64,000 nt of DNA from Lederbergia citri (GTDB lineage Bacteria; Bacillota; Bacilli; Bacillales; Bacillaceae_C). The notes beneath the pieces are model-generated. The model was not told the origin of the DNA and did not search any database. It was given only the letters and a program-made list of their open reading frames with translations. Shown one piece after another: positions 44,837 to 54,576 of this stretch (position 1 is its first letter; each line of letters begins with the position of its first letter). The stretch lies in assembly GCF_018343625.1 (NCBI RefSeq), contig NZ_JAGYPG010000001.1, forward strand, positions 478,342-542,341, read 5' to 3'. The translations under genes and the position numbers were made by a program.

Positions 44837-46876
44837 ATGGATATGAATCAATATTTAGATGTATTTATCGATGAAAGTAAAGAGCATTTATTAACACTAA
44901 ATCAAAATCTGCTTGAATTAGAAAAAGATCCGCACAATCTTGAGATCGTGAATAATATTTTTAGAGCAGCTCATACGTTAAAAGGTATGTCAGCTACAAT
45001 GGGGTATACAGATTTAGCTAACCTTACCCATATTATGGAAAATGTTTTAGATGGAATTAGAAATGAAAAAATGAAAGTAACTTCCCATTTACTAGATATA
45101 GTATTTCTTGCTGTAGACGATTTGGAAGAGATAGTAGAATCAATCGCTTCAGGCGGTGATGGAACTCGTGATGTAAGTGCCGTTATTTCCAAGTTGGAAC
45201 AAATAGAACAAGGAAAAACAGCGAATATGAATGAAAATGGCAAAAAAGAAATCGCTATTGCATTAGAATCTGTTGCATATCTAAAAAATAAATATGACCA
45301 ATATGAAAAAACAGTTATCGAGCAATCCAAGGAACAAGGTTTTGATTGTTACGAACTTACAATTTCATTGCGCCCTGATTGTTTATTAAAAACTGCCCGT
45401 GTATTTATGGTTTTTGAAGTATTGGAGAAATGTGGCGAGGTTATAAAATCTAACCCGCCAGTTGAACAATTAGAGGAAGAACAATTTGATTCAGAGTTCA
45501 CTGTAACATTGATAACGAAAGAATCCGGGGAAGATCTTCGTAAGAAAATCATGAAAATTTCGGAAATTGATTCAGTAGAGACAAATTTAATCGATCCTCT
45601 ATCAATCAATGAAAACATGGACGATGATATTCCAGTAGAATCAAATAATAATGAAACGAAAATAGAGGATTCCTTATCGGCACCTTCGAAAAAGCCGGAA
45701 GCTTCAGAGAAGAAGCAAAATAAAGCATCTAATAAAACTATTAGGGTAAATATAGAGCGTCTAGATATGCTAATGAATCTATTTGAAGAGCTTGTCATTG
45801 ATAGAGGGCGTTTAGAACAAATTGCCCAAGATATTGAGAATTCTGATTTAGCTGAAACGGTAGAAAGAATGACGCGTATTTCTGGCGATCTGCAAAGCAT
45901 TATCTTAAATATGAGAATGGTACCTGTTGATAATGTATTTAATCGATTTCCACGGATGGTTAGACAGCTGGCAAAGGATTTGGACAAACTGCTCGAATTG
46001 GAAATTAGCGGAGCCGAAACCGAATTGGACCGAACGGTAATTGATGAAATTGGTGATCCTATCGTTCATTTATTAAGGAATGCAATTGATCACGGAATTG
46101 AAAGCCCTGAAGTACGTAGAGCAAATGGAAAACCGGAAACAGGAACTATTCAATTGAAAGCTTATCATAGTGGCAACCACGTATTCATTGAGATTGAAGA
46201 TGACGGTGCGGGCATTAATAGAAATAAAATAATTGATAAAGCAATCTCAAAGGGTATTATTTCACAAAACGAAGCTTCTGAGCTTACAGATACAGAAGCA
46301 TTTGAGTTGATTATGGCTCCGGGATTTTCGACAGCAGAAACGATTTCCGACATCTCAGGACGTGGAGTAGGATTAGACGTAGTAAAATCTAAAATTCAAT
46401 CCTTGGGTGGAAATGTGTCTATCAATTCAGTGGAAGGTAAAGGATCAACATTTTCCATTCAATTACCACTAACGCTATCGATTATTTCCGCTATGCTGAT
46501 TGAAATTGGACCTGAAAAATACGCAATACCATTATCATCCATTATTGAAACAGCAATTATTAAAAAATCAGATATTATGGTAGCCCATAATCAACAAGTC
46601 ATCGATTTCAGAGGGAAAGTAGTTCCACTTGTGTCGTTGAAGGAAATTTTTGGACTTCCTATTGAAAATGATTTAGATGAGTTTATATCAATCGTAATCG
46701 TTCGTAAAGGCGAAAAAATGGCTGCTCTTATCGTTGATTCATTTATAGGGCAGCAGGAAATTGTGCTTAAGTCACTTGGAAATTATTTAACAGAAGTATT
46801 TGCCATTTCAGGCGCGACCATTTTAGGTGATGGACAAGTAGCTCTCATCATTGATTGCAATGCATTAATCAAATAA
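44837..46876 (+). CDS. cheA: Chemotaxis histidine kinase CheA
   Basis: CheA, 679 aa. P1: phosphorylated His46 in FRAAHTLKGMSATMG. P2-like region about residues 140-255, followed by an acidic linker. P3 dimer helices from TIRVNIERLDMLMNLFEELV. P4 ATPase with N box LLRNAIDHGIE, G1 EIEDDGAGIN, G2 GRGVGLDVV and GKGSTFSIQLPLTL. P5 CheW-like domain to the C-terminus. Phosphorylates CheY; a CheB receiver is missing in this operon, so CheY is its only visible partner here. Confidence 0.98.
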   Translation: MDMNQYLDVFIDESKEHLLTLNQNLLELEKDPHNLEIVNNIFRAAHTLKGMSATMGYTDLANLTHIMENVLDGIRNEKMKVTSHLLDIVFLAVDDLEEIVESIASGGDGTRDVSAVISKLEQIEQGKTANMNENGKKEIAIALESVAYLKNKYDQYEKTVIEQSKEQGFDCYELTISLRPDCLLKTARVFMVFEVLEKCGEVIKSNPPVEQLEEEQFDSEFTVTLITKESGEDLRKKIMKISEIDSVETNLIDPLSINENMDDDIPVESNNNETKIEDSLSAPSKKPEASEKKQNKASNKTIRVNIERLDMLMNLFEELVIDRGRLEQIAQDIENSDLAETVERMTRISGDLQSIILNMRMVPVDNVFNRFPRMVRQLAKDLDKLLELEISGAETELDRTVIDEIGDPIVHLLRNAIDHGIESPEVRRANGKPETGTIQLKAYHSGNHVFIEIEDDGAGINRNKIIDKAISKGIISQNEASELTDTEAFELIMAPGFSTAETISDISGRGVGLDVVKSKIQSLGGNVSINSVEGKGSTFSIQLPLTLSIISAMLIEIGPEKYAIPLSSIIETAIIKKSDIMVAHNQQVIDFRGKVVPLVSLKEIFGLPIENDLDEFISIVIVRKGEKMAALIVDSFIGQQEIVLKSLGNYLTEVFAISGATILGDGQVALIIDCNALIK

Positions 46877-46894
46877 TTGTAAGGAGCTGATACT

Positions 46895-47362
46895 ATGAAT
46901 AATGTGATAGCAGCGGATCGAAAAGTAATTGTTTTATTACTAAACGATAAAGAATATTCTATTTCAGTCGAACATGTCACTGCAATTGAAAAGATGTTAC
47001 ATATTACTAGGGTTCCAAATGTCCCTCCGTTTATAAAAGGAGTAACAAATTTACGCGGTGTTATCATCCCGATTATTGATTTGAAAAGACATTTTAATCT
47101 TGGAGATACAGAGTATACTGACCGCACAAGGATTATAATTGTTTCCTATAAAAATATGACTGTAGGCATGATTGTAGATGAAGCTAATGATGTTTTAGAT
47201 ATTCCGGAGTCTGTCATTGAACCATGTCCAGACGTTGCCGGAGCAGCACCGGCTGAATTCATTAGTGGGGTCGCAAACTTGGACAAACGGCTTGTTCTAT
47301 TGTTAAATCTCGAAAATATCGTAAATCCCCTTTCTTTTAAGGATGAGATTTATGGAGCTTAA
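46895..47362 (+). CDS. cheW: Chemotaxis coupling protein CheW
   Basis: CheW, 155 aa, links receptors to CheA. Typical SH3-like folds: VIVLLLNDKEYSISVEHVTAIEKM, then RVPNVPPFIKGVTNLRGVIIPIIDL and the C-terminal NLDKRLVLLLNLENIV. ATG 46895 follows AAGGAG by 9 bases. The end overlaps cheC. Confidence 0.98.
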   Translation: MNNVIAADRKVIVLLLNDKEYSISVEHVTAIEKMLHITRVPNVPPFIKGVTNLRGVIIPIIDLKRHFNLGDTEYTDRTRIIIVSYKNMTVGMIVDEANDVLDIPESVIEPCPDVAGAAPAEFISGVANLDKRLVLLLNLENIVNPLSFKDEIYGA

Positions 47363-47990
47363 ACAAGTTATAACACCCTTTCAATTAGATATATTAAAAG
47401 AAATTGGTAATATTGGGGCTGGGAATGCAGCTACAGCCCTTTCTGTTTTAGTAGGAAAAAATATTGATATGAAAGTTCCGTCAGTCAAAATCGTTACATT
47501 CGATGAAATGCTAGAAATGGCTGGAGGACATGATACGATTGTTACGGCAGTATTTTTGCGGGTGGAAGGTGATGCATCAGGTAGTATGTTTTTTATCCTT
47601 CCAATCGAACAAGCTACAAAATACGTTCAGAGATTAACCGGAGACTCGATATTTTCTTTTGATAATCCTCCTTATTCTGAAATGGGGCTTTCCGCTATGC
47701 AAGAATTGGGAAATATATTGTCGGGTTCTTATTTATCATCGCTATCAGATTTCACAGGTCTGGCCTTACATCCTTCAGTTCCATCGATCAGTATTGATAT
47801 GGCTGGTGCTATCATTAGCTATGGATTGATTGAATTGTCACATTCACAAGATTATGCGATCGTAATTGATACAGCATTAAATGATGAAAATACAAATTCA
47901 GATTGTGTGAATGGACATTTTTTCCTGCTTCCTGATCCTGAATCATTTTCGGTCATATTTAATACATTGGGAGTCGACATGAATGATTGA
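47352..47990 (+). CDS. cheC: CheY-P phosphatase CheC
   Basis: CheC, 212 aa, dephosphorylates CheY-P and binds CheD, one of the B. subtilis-type adaptation systems. Both phosphatase motifs are present: ILKEIGNIGAGNAATAL and GLSAMQELGNILSGSYL. I chose ATG 47352 (MELKQVITPF), 8 bases after AAGGA; ATG 47343 is too close to it. It overlaps cheW by 11 bases and cheD by 8. Confidence 0.97.
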   Translation: MELKQVITPFQLDILKEIGNIGAGNAATALSVLVGKNIDMKVPSVKIVTFDEMLEMAGGHDTIVTAVFLRVEGDASGSMFFILPIEQATKYVQRLTGDSIFSFDNPPYSEMGLSAMQELGNILSGSYLSSLSDFTGLALHPSVPSISIDMAGAIISYGLIELSHSQDYAIVIDTALNDENTNSDCVNGHFFLLPDPESFSVIFNTLGVDMND

Positions 47991-48477
47991 TTCGGTAGTT
48001 AGGGTAGGAATTGCAGACATGAAGATAGTTAAGTCACCTGACAAAATAAGAACTTCTGGGCTAGGATCATGCGTCGGAGTAGTTGTGTATGATAAGCAAT
48101 TGAATATTGCAGGACTCGCCCATATTATGTTGCCTGATTCCATTCTTGCTCGTGGTGATAAGGCATTTAATAAGGCAAAATTTGCTAATACTGCTCTTAA
48201 AGAGTTAACTCGTATCCTTATTTCTAAAGGCGCGAGTATGACAAGACTTAAAGCCAAGATAGCCGGTGGAGCGCAAATGTTTCATTTTTCATCTCAAAAT
48301 GATCAGATGAGAATTGGTCCACGTAATATAGAGGCGGTAAAGAAAGAGTTAAAATCATTGAACATTCAACTCATTGCCGAGGATACCGGGGGACATAGTG
48401 GCAGGACGATAGAATTCGATACAGAAACATGTATGCTGAAAATAAAAACAGTTTATCAAGAAGTGATCGAAATCTAA
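47983..48477 (+). CDS. cheD: Chemoreceptor glutamine deamidase CheD
   Basis: CheD, 164 aa, deamidates receptor glutamines and tunes CheC. The catalytic Cys-His-Thr set is visible: IRTSGLGSCVGVVVYD (Cys), AGLAHIMLPDS (His), KFANTALKELT (Thr), and the later IAGGAQMF. ATG 47983 lies inside the cheC end. Confidence 0.97.
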   Translation: MIDSVVRVGIADMKIVKSPDKIRTSGLGSCVGVVVYDKQLNIAGLAHIMLPDSILARGDKAFNKAKFANTALKELTRILISKGASMTRLKAKIAGGAQMFHFSSQNDQMRIGPRNIEAVKKELKSLNIQLIAEDTGGHSGRTIEFDTETCMLKIKTVYQEVIEI

Positions 48478-48519
48478 TCAGCATACTAAAATCGCTTGTA
48501 ACTGTGAGGAGGAAGCAAA

Positions 48520-49275
48520 TTGTCAAACTCACCAACGATGGAAGAAAAGAAATATTGGGAGCTTTGGACTCATTCTCGCGATGCTGAAGCAGGAGATATG
48601 CTTGTAGAAAAATATATGCCTTTAGTTTCATATCATGTTCAACGCATATCAGTAGGATTGCCAAGAAATGTTAGTAGAGAAGAACTTAAAAGCTTAGGGC
48701 TTTTGGGACTCTTAGATGCTTTAAATAAATATGATATTTCTAGAGATCTAAAGTTTGATACATATGCATCTTTTCGAATTAGGGGTGCTATTATAGACGG
48801 ACTTCGAAAAGAAGATTGGCTCCCAAGGAGTACGAGAGAAAAGGTAAAAAAAATAGAAGCGGCAACACAAATGCTAGAGCAAAAATTAATGCGTCATGCT
48901 TCTATAGAAGAAATAGCATCCGAGAGTGGATTTACTGAAGATGAAGTTTACAGGACATTAAATGAGCATTTTTTTGCAAGTGTATTGTCAATGGATGAGC
49001 AAATTTACGATCAAGATGATGAAAGCCAAAGCCATAATATTAAGGATGATGAAACCCTCACTCCAGAAGAGCAGCTAGTGAAAAGTGAATGGTTAAAGGA
49101 TCTAGAAGAGGCACTTCTAAATCTTAATGAAAAAGAGCAGCTTGTTTTAAGTCTATTTTATAAGGAAGAATTAACTTTTACGGAAATTGGAGAAATACTA
49201 CAATTATCAACTTCAAGAATTTCTCAAATTCATTCAAAGGCGATTGTTAAATTAAAAGGTGTGCTTCTTAAATAA
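48520..49275 (+). CDS. sigD: RNA polymerase sigma factor SigD (FliA type)
   Basis: Sigma-28, 251 aa, for flagellin, motor, chemoreceptor and autolysin genes. Region 2: LVEKYMPLVSYHVQRISVGLP and DLKFDTYASFRIRGAIIDGLR; region 3: DWLPRSTREKVKK; region 4: LTFTEIGEILQLSTSRISQIHSKA. TTG 48520 follows GGAGGAAG. At the far end of the operon, as in B. subtilis, where distance from the promoter affects SigD level and cell fate. No SigD-type promoter is seen directly upstream. Confidence 0.98.
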   Translation: MSNSPTMEEKKYWELWTHSRDAEAGDMLVEKYMPLVSYHVQRISVGLPRNVSREELKSLGLLGLLDALNKYDISRDLKFDTYASFRIRGAIIDGLRKEDWLPRSTREKVKKIEAATQMLEQKLMRHASIEEIASESGFTEDEVYRTLNEHFFASVLSMDEQIYDQDDESQSHNIKDDETLTPEEQLVKSEWLKDLEEALLNLNEKEQLVLSLFYKEELTFTEIGEILQLSTSRISQIHSKAIVKLKGVLLK

Positions 49276-49290
49276 CGGAGGTATATAAAA

Positions 49291-49602
49291 GTGAGCCTTA
49301 AATCAATCGAAATGCAAGTTGCCCTTCCGAGAACGATAGAAGCGGGAAAAATCTCCGAGCAACTCCAACAGAGAGGCCAAATCATCTTAGATCAAGCGAC
49401 AAGGGAAATGGAAGAAAAAGTTGACCGAGAGCGTCATGGGATAATAGAAACAGATCGAAAAGAAAAATTGTTATTAAGAGATGATTCTTCTTCCCATCAA
49501 AATAACCAAAACCACCAACCTCAAAATAACAAAGAAAAAAAAGCAAAAAAGGTAGAGCAAGCTCACCCTTATAAAGGAAAAACAATTGATTACAACGGGT
49601 AG
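49291..49602 (+). CDS. Small hydrophilic protein of unknown function between sigD and swrB
   Basis: A 103-aa protein with a conserved-looking N-terminus, LKSIEMQVALPRTIEAGKIS, then EQLQQRGQIILDQATREMEE, and a low-complexity Gln/Asn/Lys-rich half (HQNNQNHQPQNNKEKKAKK). No signal peptide or membrane helix. GTG 49291 follows CGGAGG by 9 bases, so it should be well translated. I recall similar N-termini in flagellar clusters of other Bacillus relatives but know of no function; B. subtilis has no gene at this position, where swrB follows sigD directly. Confidence 0.75.
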   Translation: MSLKSIEMQVALPRTIEAGKISEQLQQRGQIILDQATREMEEKVDRERHGIIETDRKEKLLLRDDSSSHQNNQNHQPQNNKEKKAKKVEQAHPYKGKTIDYNG

Positions 49603-49610
49603 GGATAATA

Positions 49611-50102
49611 TTGACCGGCATACTAATCTTTATCTTATTTATGTTGAATATTTTCTTGATTTTTGCTGTCGTTCTTTTATATCAGCGTCAAAATCGTTTC
49701 AAAGAGATGGAAGAAAACCAACGTAAAATACAACAAGAATCAGAAGAAATGTTATCAGCATTCCTTTTTGAATTAAAAGAAGAAAATCAGTCATTTATTT
49801 CAAAATTTCAACAGGATAAGATGCAAACGAATCAAGTAAATATACAGAATGAGGAATCTAGAGAAATAGTGAAGCAAGAAGAACCACTAACTGCCGAAAC
49901 ATATTCGAGGATGCTGGCTTCGGAAGCATACCAAAATTCAAATAAAAAGATGAGTGTTCAAGAAGATATTGAAAAAACGTTTGCAGAACAAGTGGAAATG
50001 TTGGCACAACAGGGATTGTCCAGCAGCGAAATAGCTAGACAATTAAAAAAAGGAAAAACAGAAGTTGAGCTTCTTCTTAAGTTTCATAAAAATCATAGGT
50101 AA
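49611..50102 (+). CDS. swrB: Swarming motility protein SwrB (YlxL)
   Basis: SwrB, 163 aa, activates the flagellar export apparatus by promoting FliG/FliP assembly. N-terminal membrane anchor ILIFILFMLNIFLIFAVVLLY (residues 4-24), a charged helical middle, and a C-terminal HTH-like piece LAQQGLSSSEIARQLKKGKTE followed by LLLKFHK, typical of the family. TTG 49611 follows AGGGAT. Last gene of the operon. Confidence 0.92.
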   Translation: MTGILIFILFMLNIFLIFAVVLLYQRQNRFKEMEENQRKIQQESEEMLSAFLFELKEENQSFISKFQQDKMQTNQVNIQNEESREIVKQEEPLTAETYSRMLASEAYQNSNKKMSVQEDIEKTFAEQVEMLAQQGLSSSEIARQLKKGKTEVELLLKFHKNHR

Positions 50103-50105
50103 TAC

Positions 50106-50134
50106 TTGATAGCATACTTTTTTTATGCTATATT
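50106..50134 (+). promoter_or_regulatory. SigA promoter of rpsB with an internal palindrome
   Basis: TTGATA at 50106-50111, 17-base spacer, TATATT at 50129-50134 preceded by TGC (extended -10). The palindrome ATAGCATA (50109-50116) / TATGCTAT (50124-50131) runs through both hexamers. It starts 4 bases after swrB ends. A leader of about 110 bases follows, with a possible GTGCTGT/ACAGACTGCAC stem near 50177-50207. Confidence 0.75.
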
Positions 50135-50251
50135 GATTGATGGTGTTAATACACACGTTCCGTGATTTTGTTGCAGGGTGCTGTTTATTTTGACAGACTG
50201 CACAAAAAATGATCGGGGCGGAGGAAAAAAAACCAAGGAGGAAAAAACACT

Positions 50252-50971
50252 ATGTCAGTAATTTCAATGAAGCAATTGCTTGAAGCTGGTGTACATTTTG
50301 GTCACCAAACTCGCCGTTGGAATCCAAAAATGAAAAAATACATTTTTACGGAGCGTAACGGTATTTATATCATCGACCTTCAAAAGACTGTTAAGAAGGT
50401 TGAAGAAGCTTATAATTTTATGAGAGAGCTTGGAGATAACAACGGAAAAGTACTTTTCGTTGGAACTAAAAAACAAGCTCAAGAATCTGTTAAAGAAGAA
50501 GCGGAGCGTGCTGGACATTATTATGTTAACCATCGCTGGCTTGGTGGAACTTTAACTAACTTTGAAACTATTCAAAAAAGAATTGATCGCTTAAAAGCAA
50601 TCGAGAAAATGGAAGAAGATGGAACTTTCGAAGTCTTGCCTAAGAAAGAAGTAGGGATGCTTAAGAAAGAATATGACCGTCTTGTAAAATTCTTGGGCGG
50701 CATTAAAGACATGAAAACTCTTCCGGATGCAATGTTCATTATTGATCCTCGTAAAGAAAGAATTGCAGTTGCAGAAGCACGCAAATTGAATATTCCTATC
50801 GTCGGAATCGTTGATACAAACTGTGATCCTGATGAAATCGACTATGTCATTCCTGCTAACGATGATGCAATTCGTGCAGTTAAACTATTGACTGCTAAAA
50901 TGGCTGATGCATTAATCGAATCAAAACAGGATGAAGAAGCAGAAGAAGCAGCTGAAACTGCAAACGTCTAA
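50252..50971 (+). CDS. rpsB: 30S ribosomal protein S2
   Basis: S2, 239 aa, one of the last proteins to join the 30S subunit. N-terminus [26 protein letters not shown], then [31 protein letters not shown] and [20 protein letters not shown] are diagnostic. Acidic Glu/Ala-rich tail. ATG 50252 follows AAGGAGGAAAAAACACT with 10-11 bases. Own promoter upstream; terminator or attenuator before tsf. Confidence 0.98.
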   Translation: MSVISMKQLLEAGVHFGHQTRRWNPKMKKYIFTERNGIYIIDLQKTVKKVEEAYNFMRELGDNNGKVLFVGTKKQAQESVKEEAERAGHYYVNHRWLGGTLTNFETIQKRIDRLKAIEKMEEDGTFEVLPKKEVGMLKKEYDRLVKFLGGIKDMKTLPDAMFIIDPRKERIAVAEARKLNIPIVGIVDTNCDPDEIDYVIPANDDAIRAVKLLTAKMADALIESKQDEEAEEAAETANV

Positions 50972-51022
50972 CATATTAAAGAGCTATAGCCCTGGGATTT
51001 GACAGAGCTGTATCATTGCGAT

Positions 51023-51061
51023 AAAAGGTGATAAGAGTGTTAGACGCTTATCACCTTTTTT
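51023..51061 (+). terminator. Terminator/attenuator between rpsB and tsf
   Basis: AAAAGGTGATAAG and CTTATCACCTTTT around AGTGTTAGACG, followed by Ts to 51,061. tsf starts 29 bases later with no clear promoter in between (a TTGACA at 50999 lacks a good -10), so partial read-through is likely, giving less tsf than rpsB message. Confidence 0.85.
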
Positions 51062-51089
51062 CAAACTATCATTTAGGAGGACAAGACAA

Positions 51090-51971
51090 ATGGCAATTAC
51101 TGCACAAATGGTTAAAGAATTGCGTGAAAAAACAGGCGCAGGTATGATGGATTGTAAAAAAGCGTTGACAGAAACAAATGGAAATATGGAACAAGCTATT
51201 GATTTCTTGCGCGAAAAAGGAATTGCTTCTGCTGCGAAAAAAGCAGATCGTATTGCTGCCGAAGGAACTACTTTTATTATGAGCAAAGGTAACGACGCTG
51301 TTATCCTTGAAGTAAATGCGGAAACTGACTTCGTTGCGAAAAACGAAAATTTCCAAAACTTAGTAAAAGAATTGGCTGAACACCTACTTGCAAATAAGCC
51401 TTCCTCTGTTGAAGAAGCTTTAGAGCAAAAAATGGGCAACGGACAAACAGTTGGAGAATATGTGAATGCGGCTATCGCAAAAATTGGTGAAAAAATCACT
51501 TTACGTCGTTTTGAATTAAAAACAAAAGCAGACAATGGTGCATTTGGTGAATACTTGCATATGGGTGGCCGTATTGCAGTTCTAACTGTATTAGAAGGAA
51601 CTACAGATGATGCTGTTGCAAAAGATGTAGCAATGCATATTGCAGCTATCAATCCAAAATATATTTCAAGAGATGAAGTATCAGAAGAAGAAACAGAGCG
51701 TGAGCGTCAAGTACTTACACAACAAGCATTAAATGAAGGAAAGCCAGAAAATATTGTCGCAAAAATGGTAGAAGGCCGTCTACGTAAATTCTTCGAAGAT
51801 ATTTGCTTGCTTGATCAAACATTCGTAAAAAATCCAGACCAAAAAGTTCGCCAATTTGTAGAAGCAAATGGTGCTAAAGTTGTAGAATTTGTACGTTTTG
51901 AAGTTGGGGAAGGCCTTGAAAAGCGCCAAGAGAATTTTGCAGAAGAAGTTATGAGTCAAATTAAGAAGTAA
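51090..51971 (+). CDS. tsf: Translation elongation factor Ts
   Basis: EF-Ts, 293 aa as in B. subtilis, the nucleotide exchange factor of EF-Tu. N-terminal UBA-like domain [22 protein letters not shown]; core [14 protein letters not shown], the motif that contacts EF-Tu; and coiled-coil/C-terminal [17 protein letters not shown] 51090 follows TTAGGAGG with 10 bases. Confidence 0.98.
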   Translation: MAITAQMVKELREKTGAGMMDCKKALTETNGNMEQAIDFLREKGIASAAKKADRIAAEGTTFIMSKGNDAVILEVNAETDFVAKNENFQNLVKELAEHLLANKPSSVEEALEQKMGNGQTVGEYVNAAIAKIGEKITLRRFELKTKADNGAFGEYLHMGGRIAVLTVLEGTTDDAVAKDVAMHIAAINPKYISRDEVSEEETERERQVLTQQALNEGKPENIVAKMVEGRLRKFFEDICLLDQTFVKNPDQKVRQFVEANGAKVVEFVRFEVGEGLEKRQENFAEEVMSQIKK

Positions 51972-51977
51972 TAATGG

Positions 51978-52004
51978 AGGGAACATTCAGTGTTCCCTTT
52001 TTTT
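51978..52004 (+). terminator. Intrinsic terminator after tsf
   Basis: GGGAACA and TGTTCCC arms around TTCAG followed by TTTTTTT. Compact and strong. Confidence 0.9.
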
Positions 52005-52101
52005 ACAGATATTTTAGTTGCATAGTGGAATGGAAACTTCCATAAAAGTAGATACATTTAAGTGAAAGCTTTTTAAATCTAGTTGTTTACTTATCTGTTT
52101 T

Positions 52102-52190
52102 GTTGATTGGAGTGAAAGGCACGAGACTCTTGCGGAAAAAACGGTTAACGGGATAGACTCTGGAATGTGAGTGCCTGGAGTGGAATCAAC
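52102..52190 (+). repeat. Family B intergenic repeat (best-preserved copy)
   Basis: Ends are GTTGATT and AATCAAC, a perfect 7-bp terminal inverted repeat; inside, GGCAC/GTGCC are inverted too. Order: GTTGATTGGAGTGAAAGG, CACGAGACTCTTGCGG, a diverged middle, GAGTGCCTGGAGTGG, AATCAAC. It resembles the abundant GGAGCGAAAGGCGCGAGACTCC-type intergenic element I know from Bacillus genomes. Fills the tsf-pyrH gap together with the terminator and a weak candidate pyrH promoter (TTGTCT 52194, TAATAC 52218). Confidence 0.6.
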
Positions 52191-52227
52191 TGCTTGTCTC
52201 AACGATGACTAGAAAAATAATACATAA

Positions 52228-52970
<743 letters not shown>

Positions 52971-52971
<1 letters not shown>

Positions 52972-53528
52972 TGGCAAAGCAAGTAATTTCTGAAACGAAA
53001 AACAAAATGGAAAAAGCAATTCAAGTGTATTCTCGTGAACTAGCAAGTATACGTGCTGGTAGAGCAAGTGCATCCTTGCTTGACAAACTGACAATCGATT
53101 ATTATGGAGCTCCAACACCTGTTAATCAAATGGCTTCCATTTCTGTACCAGAAGCTAGATTGCTTGTAATCCAACCTTATGATAAATCCGTTCTCGGAGA
53201 TATCGAAAAAGCGATATTAAAATCCGATCTTGGCCTTACACCTTCAAATGATGGCTCATTAATCAGACTAACCATTCCTCAACTTACAGAAGAGCGTAGA
53301 AAAGAACTAGTAAAAGTAGTTAAAAAAGAAGGCGAAGATGCGAAAATTGCGATTCGCAATATTCGACGTGATGGCAACGAAGAATTAAAGAAGTTAGAAA
53401 AAAATGGGGAAATCACTGAAGATGACTTACGTGGATATTCTGACGATATTCAAAAATTGACAGATGACCATATTAAGAAAATTGATGAAATTACGAAAGA
53501 AAAAGAGCAAGAAATATTAGCTGTTTAA
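52971..53528 (+). CDS. frr: Ribosome recycling factor
   Basis: RRF, 185 aa, splits post-termination ribosomes with EF-G. Hallmarks: [46 protein letters not shown] and [30 protein letters not shown]. Translationally coupled to pyrH. A terminator follows. Confidence 0.98.
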
Positions 53529-53553
53529 TAATAGATTTCATTGAAGAGAACTC

Positions 53554-53589
53554 TCTCCCTTTATAATGAAGGGAGATTTTTCTTTTTTT
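53554..53589 (+). terminator. Intrinsic terminator after frr
   Basis: TCTCCCTT and AAGGGAGA arms around TATAATG, followed by TTTTTCTTTTTTT. Confidence 0.9.
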
Positions 53590-53697
53590 ATGATAAAAGA
53601 AAATAAAATTGGCTAGATAAAATCTTATGACTCGGCCAATATAAGCTAATCGTTTTGTAAAAAAATGTATGATATTTATACTTTCTGTATCATTCTC

Positions 53698-53726
53698 TAT
53701 CCAAAAAGTAATATTTTCTTTATAAT
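53698..53726 (+). promoter_or_regulatory. Possible promoter of uppS
   Basis: A perfect -10 TATAAT at 53721-53726 lies 53 bases upstream of uppS; 17 bases before it only a weak -35 (TATCCA) is present. The rest of the frr-uppS gap is A/T-rich with nothing else recognised. Confidence 0.4.
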
Positions 53727-53778
53727 AGGAATTATGGTCTTTCGAATATAAGGATCAACTCTGATGGAGGATCTTTTC

Positions 53779-54576
53779 ATGTTAAATAAAATTAATTTCT
53801 GGAAAAGTTCGCGAAAAACTGTTTCTATAGATGAAAGAATAGAACAGGTGTTAAAACTACCGATTCCAAAACATATTGCTATCATAATGGATGGGAATGG
53901 CAGGTGGGCAAAAAAACGAGCTCTTCCCCGAATAGCAGGACATCATGAAGGTATGAGAATTGTAAGGAAGATAACAATGCTAGCCAATCGGCTAAACATT
54001 GATACTTTGACTCTTTATGCATTTTCTACCGAAAATTGGAAACGCCCTAAACACGAAGTGGATTATCTAATGGGGTTGCCTGAAGAATTTCTTGGGAACT
54101 TTCTGCCTGAATTGATTGAAGAAAATGTAAAAGTTTGTATGATTGGAAATAATAATAGAATTCCTGAACATACACGGCGGGCTGTTGAAAAAGCTATAGT
54201 AGAAACTTCCGCTAATACAGGACTTAAATTAAATTTTGCATTGAATTATGGAGGAAGAGCAGAAATTCTGGATGCAGTCAAAGAAATTTCCAAAGATGTG
54301 AAGAATGGAAATTTGGATATAAGTGATATTAATGACGAAGCTTTTTCAAACTATTTGATGACTCACTTTCTTTCTGATCCAGACTTATTAATCCGAACTA
54401 GCGGTGAGCTTCGTATTAGCAACTTTATGCTCTGGCAAATAGCTTATTCGGAATTATGGTTTACAGACGTTCTTTGGCCCGATTTTACAGAAGCGCATTT
54501 AATCGAGGCGGTTGAAGCATACCAGCGTCGATCAAGACGATATGGAGGAATACATAGCGAGGAGTCCAAAAAATGA
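53779..54576 (+). CDS. uppS: Undecaprenyl diphosphate synthase (isoprenyl transferase)
   Basis: UppS, 265 aa, makes the C55 lipid carrier precursor of cell-wall synthesis. Conserved IPKHIAIIMDGNGRWAKKR (catalytic Asp), GHHEGMRIVRK, LTLYAFSTENWKRP, and LLIRTSGELRISNFMLWQ. ATG 53779 is 8 bases after TGGAGG; ATG 53764 lies before that site. Overlaps cdsA by four bases. Confidence 0.97.
   Translation: MLNKINFWKSSRKTVSIDERIEQVLKLPIPKHIAIIMDGNGRWAKKRALPRIAGHHEGMRIVRKITMLANRLNIDTLTLYAFSTENWKRPKHEVDYLMGLPEEFLGNFLPELIEENVKVCMIGNNNRIPEHTRRAVEKAIVETSANTGLKLNFALNYGGRAEILDAVKEISKDVKNGNLDISDINDEAFSNYLMTHFLSDPDLLIRTSGELRISNFMLWQIAYSELWFTDVLWPDFTEAHLIEAVEAYQRRSRRYGGIHSEESKK

Noticed and set aside
45349..45987. 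212-codon open frame on the - strand inside cheA
   Set aside because: Serine-rich antisense shadow of a conserved gene; no ribosome site and no recognisable domain.
23976..49602. Internal SigD promoters within the fla/che operon
   Set aside because: I looked in the larger gaps (24.3, 32.4, 33.4, 37.98 and 48.5 kb) for TAAA-N15-GCCGATAT and saw no convincing match.
50984..51652. 222-codon open frame on the - strand across tsf
   Set aside because: Antisense to the highly conserved EF-Ts gene, low-complexity composition, no homologue recognised.
52014..52202. 60-codon - strand frame in the tsf-pyrH gap
   Set aside because: Covers the family B repeat and has no ribosome site; protein looks like translated repeat.
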